Made by a program: the position numbers and the translations under genes. A DNA stretch of 35,475 nt from Nevskia sp. (GTDB lineage: Bacteria > Pseudomonadota > Gammaproteobacteria > Nevskiales > Nevskiaceae), in contig JAQGNS010000466.1 in NCBI GenBank assembly GCA_028291705.1, positions 1-35,475 on the forward strand. Direction: 5' to 3'. Below the pieces are notes generated by a model that saw only the letters and a list, made by a program, of their open reading frames with translations, did not search any database and had not been told where the DNA came from. Below, in pieces: positions 17,543 to 26,156 of this stretch. Positions within the stretch are counted from its first letter, which is position 1, and each line of letters starts with the position of its first letter.

Positions 17543-17752
17543 CCATCCATGGGATTTATGCGTGATGCTGCGCTCCGAATGAGGCCCTCTGATGAGGGGT
17601 AAAGCTCCATCGGTCTGGCGCATCGTTTCGTGAGCACGGCACCAGCTCGGCTTCCAGGAAGCTGTGCACTTGCCGGATAGCTGCAAGCTGAATCTTCGAG
17701 GCAAATGGCAGGGCTGGCCGCGATATGAACCGACCACGGAATGGAGGAATCG
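17543..17752 (+). other. About 200-nt 5' leader of the efflux operon
   Basis: This lies between the inferred start of transcription and the small gene at 17753. A 17-codon frame (MGFMRDAAL... to TAA) opens almost exactly at the inferred start and could be translated leaderless. A short inverted repeat (CCCTC/GAGGGG) lies within it. I saw no known riboswitch pattern. Upstream-ORF or attenuation control is possible but unproven. Confidence 0.3.
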
Positions 17753-17959
17753 ATGCACCCCCGGATTTCAACCCGGCTTCAGGTCCGCGTTATCGCCCTG
17801 TACCTGAGCCTCATTAGAGCCCGACCGTCCCCCACCTCGGCCGATAGGACCTCGATGGTGGACAGACCGATTCAATCCGGTCGCGTCACTTCGCTTGTGC
17901 CGGAGCTTTTGATCGCGGTGTTCTGCTTCCTCGGCATGACGATATTCCTGCACGTCTAG
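17753..17959 (+). CDS. Small single-span membrane protein, unknown
   Basis: This 68-residue protein has a basic N-terminal half and one C-terminal hydrophobic helix (LLIAVFCFLGMTIFLHV). GGAGG lies 5 nt before ATG 17753; the upstream ATG at 17741 overlaps that SD, so I prefer 17753. I do not recognise the family. It starts the efflux operon 6 bp before the YtcA-like lipoprotein, so it may be a small accessory subunit, like the little membrane proteins found beside other FUSC-type pumps. Confidence 0.6.
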   Translation: MHPRISTRLQVRVIALYLSLIRARPSPTSADRTSMVDRPIQSGRVTSLVPELLIAVFCFLGMTIFLHV

Positions 17960-17965
17960 GCACCC

Positions 17966-18232
17966 ATGCTCATCGCCAAATCCCGGTGGTTGCCGACCTC
18001 TATTTGCACGGGGCTGCTCGCAGGCTGCAGCGGCGCCCCCTCGCAGAACATCCTGGGTTCTTATTTCCCGTCTTGGCTGATCTGTGCCCTGGTCGGCCTT
18101 TTCGGGTCCATTCTGGTACGCGAGGTTCTGAACGCCGCGGGTGTCGGCAAGAGCGTGCCGGTACCCATCCTGGTGTATCTGGCGCTCGCGGTGGCTCTTT
18201 CCTTTGCGCTATGGCTCACATGGATCGGTTGA
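17966..18232 (+). CDS. ytcA: YtcA family lipoprotein
   Basis: This 88-residue protein has a lipobox (GLLAGC, Cys about residue 21), then SQNILGSYFPSWLICALVG and two membrane helices. It closely follows the layout of E. coli YtcA (about 91 residues), which precedes mdtNOP. The neighbours here are in the same order. It is probably an accessory membrane component of the pump; its molecular role is unknown. It starts 6 bp after the small membrane gene. Confidence 0.82.
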   Translation: MLIAKSRWLPTSICTGLLAGCSGAPSQNILGSYFPSWLICALVGLFGSILVREVLNAAGVGKSVPVPILVYLALAVALSFALWLTWIG

Positions 18233-18257
18233 TGAATCGGGGCAGGGAGGGCACGGC

Positions 18258-19286
18258 ATGAAATTCGCTCCGGCATGGTCCGGTCGTTTCGTAATGATCG
18301 CCGTTCTGGCCCTGACCATCGGCATGGTGTGGTGGGGGCTGAACCGCCTTGATCATCGCCCCCGCACCCAGAATGCCTACCTCTATGCCGATACCGCCGG
18401 TATTGCACCGGAGGTGAGCGGCCGGATTATCGCGATCACGGTGCGTGACAATCAGCGCGTCAAAAAGGGTGACGTCCTGTTCCAGATCGACCCCGAGCCA
18501 TACGAGCTGCGCCTGAAGCAGGTGCGGGGGCAGGCGGATTCGCTGCTGGCGCAGATCGACCTTACCGGACGCCAAGTGGAATCCCAGAACTCGGGCGCGA
18601 ACGCCGCCGCGGACCAGGTGCGCCGTGCCCGCGAGCAACTGAAGCTGGCGCGGGACAGTCGTGGCCGTCTGGAACCCCTGCTGGAGAAGGGTTACGTCAC
18701 CGAACAGCAGATCGACGAGGTGCGTACCAACGAGCAAACGGCGGAAGTCGCGCTGTCGGCGGTGGTGCAGCAGGCGGCCCAGGCCCATCAGGCGGTCGGC
18801 GATACCCATAGTCTGAGCGCACAGTTCGAAGCTGCTCAAGCGGCCGTGGCTCTGGCCGAGCGTGATTTGCGCAACACCAAAGTCCTAGCTCCGTTCGACG
18901 GGCTGGTGGTGAGCCTGAGCATCGCCGAAGGTGCATTCGCCGCCGCCGGGCATCCGCTGTTCACCCTTATCAAGGCCGATCGCTGGTATGCGGTCGGCGA
19001 TTTCCGCGAAACCGAACTGCCGCAGATCCAGATCGGCGACCCTGCCGCAGTCTGGCTGATGTGGAGCGGCAATCGCGCCCTCAAGGGGCATGTCGAAAGC
19101 CTGGGTTGGGGAGTTCGTCCCGAGAACGGGCTGGGGCCGGACTTGCCGGCGGTGAGCCGCACGCTCAACTGGGTGGTGGTCGCCCAACGTTTCCCCGTGC
19201 GCATCCTGCTGGACGACGCGCCTGCCGATGTCATGCGGGTCGGTGCCACCGTATCCATCCGGGTCAGTCATGAGCAGCATCCCTGA
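18258..19286 (+). CDS. mdtN: MdtN-like periplasmic adaptor (membrane fusion protein)
   Basis: This 342-residue HlyD/EmrA-type adaptor is nearly identical in length to E. coli MdtN (343). It has an N-terminal anchor helix (VMIAVLALTIGMVWWGL), a first lipoyl half (GIAPEVSGRIIAITVRDNQRVKKGD), a long alpha-helical hairpin (about 85-200) and a second lipoyl half (TKVLAPFDGLVVSLSIAEG) with a beta-barrel region. GGGAGG lies 7 nt before ATG 18258; the track start at 18141 overlaps ytcA. It bridges the inner-membrane FUSC protein and the outer-membrane channel. Confidence 0.92.
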   Translation: MKFAPAWSGRFVMIAVLALTIGMVWWGLNRLDHRPRTQNAYLYADTAGIAPEVSGRIIAITVRDNQRVKKGDVLFQIDPEPYELRLKQVRGQADSLLAQIDLTGRQVESQNSGANAAADQVRRAREQLKLARDSRGRLEPLLEKGYVTEQQIDEVRTNEQTAEVALSAVVQQAAQAHQAVGDTHSLSAQFEAAQAAVALAERDLRNTKVLAPFDGLVVSLSIAEGAFAAAGHPLFTLIKADRWYAVGDFRETELPQIQIGDPAAVWLMWSGNRALKGHVESLGWGVRPENGLGPDLPAVSRTLNWVVVAQRFPVRILLDDAPADVMRVGATVSIRVSHEQHP

Positions 19287-21273
19287 AATAGCTCCGCCCG
19301 CCTGGCCGCTGCTGTCGTTTCTGCGGGAGGAGTTGGCGCCCTGGCAGGGCCGCTTCGCCGCGACGGTGCGGATCGCGGGGTGCTGTACGGTCGTGGTCGC
19401 CGTCTGCATGGTGTTCCAGATTCCCGAGACGGCCTACGCTGCCTACCTGGTCTTCATGGCCAGCCAGCGGGAGGCGACCAGCACCCTGCTGACCGGCGTC
19501 GTCGCCGGTGCCGCAGCCACGTTTTCGCTGTTCCTGAGCATTGCGCTGTACGCACTGGCTGCTTCGGAGCCGGCGCTGCGCTTGCCGCTGATGGCGGGCG
19601 CCACTTTCATCGGCATGTACCTGTCGCGCGTGCTGGCGTTGGGGCCGATGGCATTCCTGTCCGGCTTTGTGGTGGTCATCACGCAGACTCTGATCGACAG
19701 CATTCCAAACCTGGAAGCATTGGTGCGTCTCATCCTGTGGCTATGGATTGTGGTGATGCTGCCGGTGGTGATCACGGTGCTGGTAGACCTGTTTTTCGGG
19801 CGCAAGCCTGCGCAACTGGCCCGCATCAGCGCCCTCAAGCTGCTGGACGAACTGGCCCACGTGCTGCGTCACGGCAAGGCTTCCGCCAGCACTCTGGCCG
19901 ACGTGCCGGAACTGGCCGAACTGCGCAAGCGCGCGGCGCTGCTCGATCGCGGTCTGCGCGGCAAGTCGCAGGCCGACCAGACGCTGATCGAAATCCTGGG
20001 TGAGCTGTTGACGCTTTCGACCCTGCTGCCGCCTGGGACTCCATCCGAAGTGAGGCAGCAACTGGCACTGGCATGCGCCATCTGCCGCTCTGCGTTTGAA
20101 GCAAACACGGCGCCTGACATCGCGCCGCTGCTTCCCAAGCAGGATCAGCTTGCTTCGCTCGCATCCGATCAGCTGCCCGTGGTGATGGCGATCTCCAGCG
20201 CTCTGCGCCGCCTGGCTGACGGCCTGGAACGGCGGCTCGCTGCGCCGGAAGTTTCCAGCGCCGCCAAGGCTGCGAAGCCGCCGGCCGCTGGCGCTTTCAG
20301 CAATCGCGATCATGCCTTGTTCGCGCTCAAGACCACCATTGCGGCGATGGCTGCTTACATCATCTATACCGGCCTGGCCTGGCCCGGAATCCGTACCTGC
20401 GTGGTGACCTGCTTCTTTGTCGCACTGACGACTTTCGGCGAGACCGTGCACAAGTTGACCCTGCGCCTGAGCGGCGCCCTCATCGGCGGCTTGCTGGGTG
20501 GCTTGTGTGTGGTCTTCGTCATGCCCTGGATGACCGACATCGGCCAGCTATGTCTGCTGATCGCCGTAGCTTCCCTGGGCGGCGCCTGGATATCGACCAG
20601 CAGCCCACGACTTTCCTATTGCGGCGCACAGATGGCTTTCGCGTTCTTCCTGACGGTGTTGCAGGGCTATGCTCCCACCGATGATCTGACCGCGCCGCGT
20701 GATCGTGTCGTCGGCATCCTGCTGGGCAATGTGCTGATGTCGCTGGTGTTCAGTGTCGCCTGGCCAGTCAGTGCCGCGGCGCAAGCACGAGCGGCCCTGG
20801 GGCGCATTGCCCATGGTCTTGCCGAATTGCTGCGGGACCTGCCGGCGCAGCCAGGTCAGCGGATGGCCGTGATGGAAGCCGTCGCCAAAGCCAGGCAGCT
20901 TCTATCGATCTCCCTGTTCGAACACGGCGCGGTGTCCCAGGCCGCCGACGCGGTATTGGCGCAAAAGGCTCTGGACGATATGGAAACCGCAGCGGCGAGT
21001 GCCTTCGTCGTTGCCGAGATCGAGGCGAGGTCGACTGAACAGGCGCCCTGCACCCTGGATCGGGACGCAGCAGACTGGCTGGAGGAATACGCCCAGGCCA
21101 TGACGGAGAAAAGCGAGGTATCGCCGCTGCGTGAAGTGCCGAAGCCGGACACAGCACCGGGTGCGATGCCGAATCCCCAGGCTGCACAAGCGTCGCTCAC
21201 GGATCGTTCGCGACTCCAGGCACGCCAACTGCTGTTGGCCGGCCTGAATCAGGTGCGTGTCCATGCGCTCTAG
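19270..21273 (+). CDS. mdtO: MdtO-like FUSC family inner-membrane efflux protein
   Basis: This 667-residue FUSC/AaeB-type protein (E. coli MdtO is about 683) has two membrane blocks of about five helices each (about 35-180 and 360-510), separated and followed by cytoplasmic helical regions. Such proteins export aromatic acids or related toxic compounds with an MFP and an outer-membrane channel. ATG 19270 overlaps the mdtN 3' end by 17 bp, implying translational coupling. The substrate is unknown, but the operon shares its promoter design with the hydrolase-porin operon. Confidence 0.9.
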   Translation: MSSIPEIAPPAWPLLSFLREELAPWQGRFAATVRIAGCCTVVVAVCMVFQIPETAYAAYLVFMASQREATSTLLTGVVAGAAATFSLFLSIALYALAASEPALRLPLMAGATFIGMYLSRVLALGPMAFLSGFVVVITQTLIDSIPNLEALVRLILWLWIVVMLPVVITVLVDLFFGRKPAQLARISALKLLDELAHVLRHGKASASTLADVPELAELRKRAALLDRGLRGKSQADQTLIEILGELLTLSTLLPPGTPSEVRQQLALACAICRSAFEANTAPDIAPLLPKQDQLASLASDQLPVVMAISSALRRLADGLERRLAAPEVSSAAKAAKPPAAGAFSNRDHALFALKTTIAAMAAYIIYTGLAWPGIRTCVVTCFFVALTTFGETVHKLTLRLSGALIGGLLGGLCVVFVMPWMTDIGQLCLLIAVASLGGAWISTSSPRLSYCGAQMAFAFFLTVLQGYAPTDDLTAPRDRVVGILLGNVLMSLVFSVAWPVSAAAQARAALGRIAHGLAELLRDLPAQPGQRMAVMEAVAKARQLLSISLFEHGAVSQAADAVLAQKALDDMETAAASAFVVAEIEARSTEQAPCTLDRDAADWLEEYAQAMTEKSEVSPLREVPKPDTAPGAMPNPQAAQASLTDRSRLQARQLLLAGLNQVRVHAL

Positions 21274-22732
21274 TACCTGGTTCCGGTTGTGGACACGGAC
21301 TCCCTGGGTGGGGGTCGTGCTGCTGGGCGCCTGCGCCACTGACGAGTTGAAGCTGGCTCCGCCGCGAGCGGAAGTTCCCTGGCCGATACCGCAAGTGGCG
21401 CCTGCCGGCAGTGCCGGGCAGTCGGGCGACAGAGTCTTGCCGCAACCGGGTCAGCAGTATGCGCTGCCGGAGCTGATCGATATGGCCCAACGTAGCAACC
21501 CGGAAACGCGGCAGGCCTGGGAACAAGCCCGCCAGGCGGCTCTTGCGGTCGGCCTGGCGGAAAGCGCCTATGCCCCGCAGTTGTCGGCCGAAGTGCTTGG
21601 CGGTTACCAGCACACGCCGCTGCCGATCCCCGCCACCCTCATCCCGAAAGGCTATTTCACCTCCGACACGCGCGAACTGGTGCCGGCACTGGCCTTGAAG
21701 TGGTTGCTGTTCGACTTCGGCGGACGCGCGGGCGCCGTGAATGCCGCCAGGGAAAATTCGTTCGTTGCCAACGTCGCCTTCACCGGCGCGCACCAGAAGC
21801 TGATTTTCACCGTTAGCCGTGACTACTACGCCCTCAGCGCCGCCCGCGGCAAGTTGCGCGCCGCCGAACAGTCGCTGAAGACTGCGATGGTGGTGGAGGA
21901 TGCCGTGACGGAGCGGCGCAAGAATGGCCTGGCTACCACAGTCGATCTGGCACAAGCCAAGCGCCAGACCGCGCAGGCGCGCTTCAATCGGGAGCGCGCC
22001 ATTGGTGCCGAGCATGCCGCGTACGAGGCCTTGATCAACAGCATGGGCGTCGATCCCGGTGTTCCGATGGAAATCGCCGAGGCTTCGGAGCAGCCGTTGC
22101 CCAATCTGCCGGAAAGCACGGTGGATCGATACGTGCGGGATGCGTTGTCCAGCCGTCCCGATGTGGTGGCATCGCTGGGCAAGGTGCGGGCCGCAGAAGC
22201 CGGTGTGCAGAAGGAGCGCGCTAGCCACTATCCGACAGTCGCGCTCGCCGGGCACGCCTATCAGAATCTCGGCGACCTGCGTTCGGAGGGCAGCCCCTGG
22301 TATTCGGTGGACAAACCCGGCGGCGACATCGGAGTAATGGTGAGTCTGCCCCTGTTCGACGGCGGACTGCGCAAAGCCCGCGATGCGGTGGCCAATTCCG
22401 AACTTGCCGGTGCCCGCGCGGGACTAGAGCAGGCTCGCGATGCGGCGATCAAGCAGGTGCGCGATGCGTACGACAACCTGAAGACCAGCCTCGCCGAATG
22501 TGCCGCGGCCACCGCGCTGGTCGACGCCTCGCAATCAGCCTACGACTCCGCGCTGGATGCTTACCGCCACGGCGTCGGCACCTACACCAGTCTGGTCAAC
22601 GAAGAGACAGCCTTGGCGCAGGCGCAGGCCGATCTGGCGTCCGCTCGATCCGATGCCATGACCTCGGCCAGCGCCCTGGCCTTCGCCACCGGATCGATCC
22701 TGCGCGGCGACGAGAGGCCGTCGATGAACTGA
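21263..22732 (+). CDS. mdtP: MdtP-like outer-membrane efflux channel lipoprotein
   Basis: This 489-residue TolC/NodT-family channel (E. coli MdtP is 488) has a lipobox VVLLGAC (Cys about 24) and two OEP repeats of coiled-coil and beta-barrel segments, including LPELIDMAQRSNPETRQAWEQ and VGTYTSLVNEETALAQAQADL. ATG 21263 overlaps the mdtO stop by 11 bp; the track's GTG at 21257 is less likely. The last 210 bp were copied into the 25781-25992 pseudogene during a tandem duplication. Confidence 0.92.
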   Translation: MRSSTWFRLWTRTPWVGVVLLGACATDELKLAPPRAEVPWPIPQVAPAGSAGQSGDRVLPQPGQQYALPELIDMAQRSNPETRQAWEQARQAALAVGLAESAYAPQLSAEVLGGYQHTPLPIPATLIPKGYFTSDTRELVPALALKWLLFDFGGRAGAVNAARENSFVANVAFTGAHQKLIFTVSRDYYALSAARGKLRAAEQSLKTAMVVEDAVTERRKNGLATTVDLAQAKRQTAQARFNRERAIGAEHAAYEALINSMGVDPGVPMEIAEASEQPLPNLPESTVDRYVRDALSSRPDVVASLGKVRAAEAGVQKERASHYPTVALAGHAYQNLGDLRSEGSPWYSVDKPGGDIGVMVSLPLFDGGLRKARDAVANSELAGARAGLEQARDAAIKQVRDAYDNLKTSLAECAAATALVDASQSAYDSALDAYRHGVGTYTSLVNEETALAQAQADLASARSDAMTSASALAFATGSILRGDERPSMN

Positions 22733-25700
22733 GACGGGTCCGTCCGGGGTGGCAGGGTGGGGGCGCTGCCGCTTCCCGATGGTCAAGGCAATCAGATCAA
22801 TGACGGCCTCGTCAGGAATGTACGACGCCACCTGCAGGCTATTGGAGGCATGTGCTAATGTCACGAGCCATGTCTCAACAACTCCGCCCCGGGGACTGGT
22901 TCGCAGGCGAGGTCCTCCAGTTTGGCCCTTTTCGCCTGATTCCAGGCGAAAGGCGGCTTGAGCGCGACGGGAAGTCGGTCAAGGTCGGGGATCGGGCGCT
23001 AGATGTACTGCTTTGCCTGATCGCCAACGCGCCTGCTGTGGTCGGCAAAGCGGCGTTGATCGAGCACGTTTGGCCGAATCTCGTCGTCGAGGAGGGCAAC
23101 CTCCGATTTCAAATCAATGTCCTGCGGCGCATCCTGGCCGAGAGTCGTGATGGCCATCGATACCTGGCCACGGTGCAGGGCAGAGGCTATGCATTTATCG
23201 GCAACGTGACCCGGCTGCGGGCACCTGAGGTCCAGCCCAATGTTGTGGGAGCCGACACCAACCTCCGCCTGCCGGCGCAACATTTCGGCATTCTGGGGCG
23301 CGACCGCGAGATTGCCATGGTTGCCGAGCGGCTGACGGCCTGCCGTTTCGTCACCTTGGTCGGGCCCGGCGGTGTCGGCAAGACCACGGTGGCGGTGGCC
23401 GCGGCCCATGTACTTTTAGCGGCGTTCGGTGGCGCGGTCCGGTTTGTCGATTTCGGGGCTCTGAGAGACGCTTCGCTTGTCCCCGCCACCCTGGCTTCTC
23501 TCTTCGGACTGACCGCGCACACATCTGATCCGATCAGGAGCCTTGTTGCCCTGCTTCATGATGAGCGCCTCCTCCTGGTCATGGACAGCTGCGAGCATGT
23601 CATCGATGTAGCGGCACGGATCGCCGAGGCCTTGTTCCTGGAGGCTCCGGATGTTCACCTGCTGCTGACTAGTCGCGAGTCGCTGAGAGTCGAAGGGGAG
23701 TTCGTGGTCAGGCTACCGCCGCTGCCTGCCCCGCCGACTCCGGGAGACATCGACGCGGTTACTGCCATGGCCTACCCGGCAACCCTGCTCTTTGTCAAAC
23801 GGGTGAGCATGGCGATGCAGGGATTCAGGCTACGCGATGAGGATGCCGCGGCCGTCTGCGAGATCTGCCGGCGCCTCGACGGCCTGCCTTTGGCGATTGA
23901 GCTTGCTGCAGGCCGGATCCCGGCCTTCGGCATCGAAGGGACCCTGGCCCGATTGGGAGAGGATCTGCGCATCAATGGCCAAGGCCGCAGGACGGCCCCG
24001 CAGCGCCATCAGACTCTGGGAGCGATGCTGGACTGGAGCTATCAGCTGCTGACACCGGCTGAGCAGGTGATATTGCAGCGCCTGTCGATCCTGGCAGGTA
24101 CCTTCTCGATGGAAACGGCCCAGGCCATCGGATCGTTGCTGGACGAACGCAATTCCGACGCAATACCAGCGATCGCCGAGCTGGCTGCCAAGTCGCTGTT
24201 GAGTGTTGATCTCAATCAGGCAAAAACCCGCTTCCGCTTGCTCGACACCACACGAGCTTACGCCTTTCAAAAGCTGCGCGACGGTGCCGAGTTGTCTCCG
24301 GCGATGAAGGCTCTCGCCCAATACCTCTTCCAGGTCCTGGCACAGGCTGAGCAGAACGATGAGCTTGGCGACCTTGAATCGATGTCCATTTGCACGGAAG
24401 AGAATGTCAGTAACGTTCGGACGGCACTGGAATGGTGCTTCGCGCCGGGAGGCGACCTCGACCTGGGTGTAACGCTCGGCGCTGCCGCTATGGCGTTGTT
24501 TGTAGACCTGTCGCTCTGGGGCGAGTGCAAGCGCTGGGCCGCGAGAGCGCTGGCCGCGTTGACGCCCCGGCTGGCCGGCTCTCAATCGGAGATGAAGCTG
24601 CGTGGTGCGCTCGGCTTGGCATTGATGTTTACCGAGGACACCAAGAACCAACATCGCGTGGAATTGGACCGGTCCCTGGAGATCGCCAAAGAGCTTGGAG
24701 ACAGGAATTGCCAGTTTCGCGTGATGGGCTCCCTGATCCTCTACTGCCATCGCAGGGGTGAACTGGCGACGGCTCTTGACCTTGCCCGGAGCAGCGCCAT
24801 CGTCGCAGGCTCGTCAGGCAGCGAGGAAATGGTTGCGTTGTCCGACTGGTTGCTGGGCACGTCGCTGCACGCCATCGGAAACCAGGCGGAAGCAATCCCC
24901 TATTGCGCGACGGCCGCCAGCCCCCTGCGTCGCGCGTCCCGGAGCCGCATCATTGGCCATGGGATTTACGATCATTATCGGATCAGAGCTCGCGGTGGCC
25001 TGGCGCGGAGCCTTTGGTTGAGCGGATTTCACCGTAAAGGGGTTGAGGAAGCCGAAGCGTCAATCGCCGAGGCTGTCGAACTCGGGCACCCTGTGACAAA
25101 TTGTATCGTGCTGATCTGGGCTGGTCAGGTCTTCATCTGGAACGGCGATTGGTCGCGCGCGGAGTCTGTCGCCGCCGACCTGCTACGTTATGCTACCCAG
25201 TATTCGCTCCTGCCAAATGCTGCAATCAGTCGGTTGCTCCTTGGAGAACTGAGAATCAGGCAGGGTCGTGCGGCCGAAGGCATTGAGCATTTGTCCGCCT
25301 GCCTCACTTCCCAGGTATCGACGGTGTTGAACCAGTGTTACTTTGCCGAAGGACTCTTGATGCTCGGGCGGGTTGAGGAAGGACTCGAACTGATTGATAG
25401 CGCTTGGCGCGTGACTGTAGAGCGGGGAGGCTCCTTTTGGCTTCCGGAAATCTTGAGAGTCAAGGCAGCATTGCAAGCCCGCCTCGGTGAGGTCCCGCTT
25501 CTCGCGGAAGCCACGTTTCTCGAGGCGGCTGAACTTGCGGAACGGCAGGGAGCAGCATCGCTGAGCCTGCGCATTGCAATGTCTTTGGCGGAATGCCGGG
25601 CGAGCCGCGGTAGAGTCAATGAGGCAGTAGGTGCTTTGAGCTCGATGATCTCACGATACAGCGGTGACCAGGACAGCAGACTTTGGCTGGCCGCGCGGGA

Positions 25701-25764
25701 GCAGTTGGATGACCTCGAGCGGCGCACGGACAAACCTCCCCGGGAATCCAGGCATGCTTCGTAA
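22521..25764 (+). repeat. Tandem duplication, copy 1 (mdtP 3' end plus regulator 3)
   Basis: The unit begins within the last part of mdtP and ends at the stop of regulator 3. It matches copy 2 (25781-29066) in order: mdtP C-terminal codons, intergenic sequence, whole regulator. The two regulators diverge by scattered substitutions and a few in-frame indels, so the event is not recent. Confidence 0.8.
22858..25764 (+). CDS. Regulator 3: OmpR-type winged helix, STAND ATPase and TPR-like protein
   Basis: This 968-residue protein has a winged helix (about 22-115, FGPFRLIPGERR to VQGRGYAFI), P-loop GPGGVGKTT (169-177), Walker B LLLVMDSCEH (238-247), LLTSRESL (268-275), GLPLAIELAAGR (342 on) and a helical, TPR-like C-terminus. 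I chose ATG 22858 because GGAGG lies 9 nt upstream; the track's GTG at 22852 is only 3 nt from it. ATG 22870 aligns with the start of regulator 4 but lacks an SD. It sits 125 bp behind mdtP on the same strand and may be read from the efflux promoter. Compared with regulator 4 it lacks about five residues in one C-terminal repeat. Confidence 0.92.
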   Translation: MSRAMSQQLRPGDWFAGEVLQFGPFRLIPGERRLERDGKSVKVGDRALDVLLCLIANAPAVVGKAALIEHVWPNLVVEEGNLRFQINVLRRILAESRDGHRYLATVQGRGYAFIGNVTRLRAPEVQPNVVGADTNLRLPAQHFGILGRDREIAMVAERLTACRFVTLVGPGGVGKTTVAVAAAHVLLAAFGGAVRFVDFGALRDASLVPATLASLFGLTAHTSDPIRSLVALLHDERLLLVMDSCEHVIDVAARIAEALFLEAPDVHLLLTSRESLRVEGEFVVRLPPLPAPPTPGDIDAVTAMAYPATLLFVKRVSMAMQGFRLRDEDAAAVCEICRRLDGLPLAIELAAGRIPAFGIEGTLARLGEDLRINGQGRRTAPQRHQTLGAMLDWSYQLLTPAEQVILQRLSILAGTFSMETAQAIGSLLDERNSDAIPAIAELAAKSLLSVDLNQAKTRFRLLDTTRAYAFQKLRDGAELSPAMKALAQYLFQVLAQAEQNDELGDLESMSICTEENVSNVRTALEWCFAPGGDLDLGVTLGAAAMALFVDLSLWGECKRWAARALAALTPRLAGSQSEMKLRGALGLALMFTEDTKNQHRVELDRSLEIAKELGDRNCQFRVMGSLILYCHRRGELATALDLARSSAIVAGSSGSEEMVALSDWLLGTSLHAIGNQAEAIPYCATAASPLRRASRSRIIGHGIYDHYRIRARGGLARSLWLSGFHRKGVEEAEASIAEAVELGHPVTNCIVLIWAGQVFIWNGDWSRAESVAADLLRYATQYSLLPNAAISRLLLGELRIRQGRAAEGIEHLSACLTSQVSTVLNQCYFAEGLLMLGRVEEGLELIDSAWRVTVERGGSFWLPEILRVKAALQARLGEVPLLAEATFLEAAELAERQGAASLSLRIAMSLAECRASRGRVNEAVGALSSMISRYSGDQDSRLWLAAREQLDDLERRTDKPPRESRHAS

Positions 25765-25780
25765 TGCGCGGATCGCAGTT

Positions 25781-25992
25781 CGAACACCTCGCAATTAGCC
25801 TACCCCCCCGGCGCTGGACCCTTACCGCTTTGGCGTTGGCACCTATACCAGCCTGGTCAGCGAAGAAACAGCTCTGGCGCAGGCGCAAGCCGATCTGGTG
25901 CCGCCCGGTCCGATGCCATGACCTCTCACAGCCCCCTGACCTTCGCCACCGGGTCGATACTGCGCGGCGACGAGAGTTCGGCAGCGAATTGA
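25781..25992 (+). pseudogene. Fossil of the mdtP 3' end
   Basis: The sequence aligns with the last about 210 bp of mdtP: ALDPYRFGVGTYTSLVSEETALAQAQ here against ALDAYRHGVGTYTSLVNEET in the intact gene. A +1 difference early on (tacccccccgg) and a -1 difference near ctggtgccgcccgg break the frame, and a stop follows soon after. The final GSILRGDE codons are still visible in another frame. There is no start codon or SD. It marks the left end of the duplicated unit. Confidence 0.85.
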
Positions 25993-26110
25993 GATTCCGG
26001 GTCATTCCGGGGGCGGCGGGGTGGATGTGCCGCCGCTTCCCGACCGACGAGAAAATTAGTTGAAGGAAGTCCTGATCGAGTCCACACACGACTGCTCGCC
26101 GCCCACGAGC

Positions 26111-26154
26111 GGCGTATGCTAGTGTCATAAATGTCGTGTGCTAGTGACAACAAG
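26111..26154 (+). repeat. 22-bp imperfect tandem repeat upstream of regulator 4
   Basis: GTATGCTAGTGTCA and GTGTGCTAGTGACA begin 22 bp apart, directly before the regulator 4 start. Regulator 3 has one related unit (GTGTGCTAATGTCA) at its start. The GCTAG core recalls the third half-site of the regulon operator, but the 10-bp TAAC phasing is absent. It may be a separate control site. Confidence 0.45.
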
Positions 26155-26156
26155 TC

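Noticed and set aside
25764-26063. 99-codon plus-strand ORF between regulators 3 and 4
   Set aside because: It reads the mdtP fossil out of frame; the homologous frame is interrupted.
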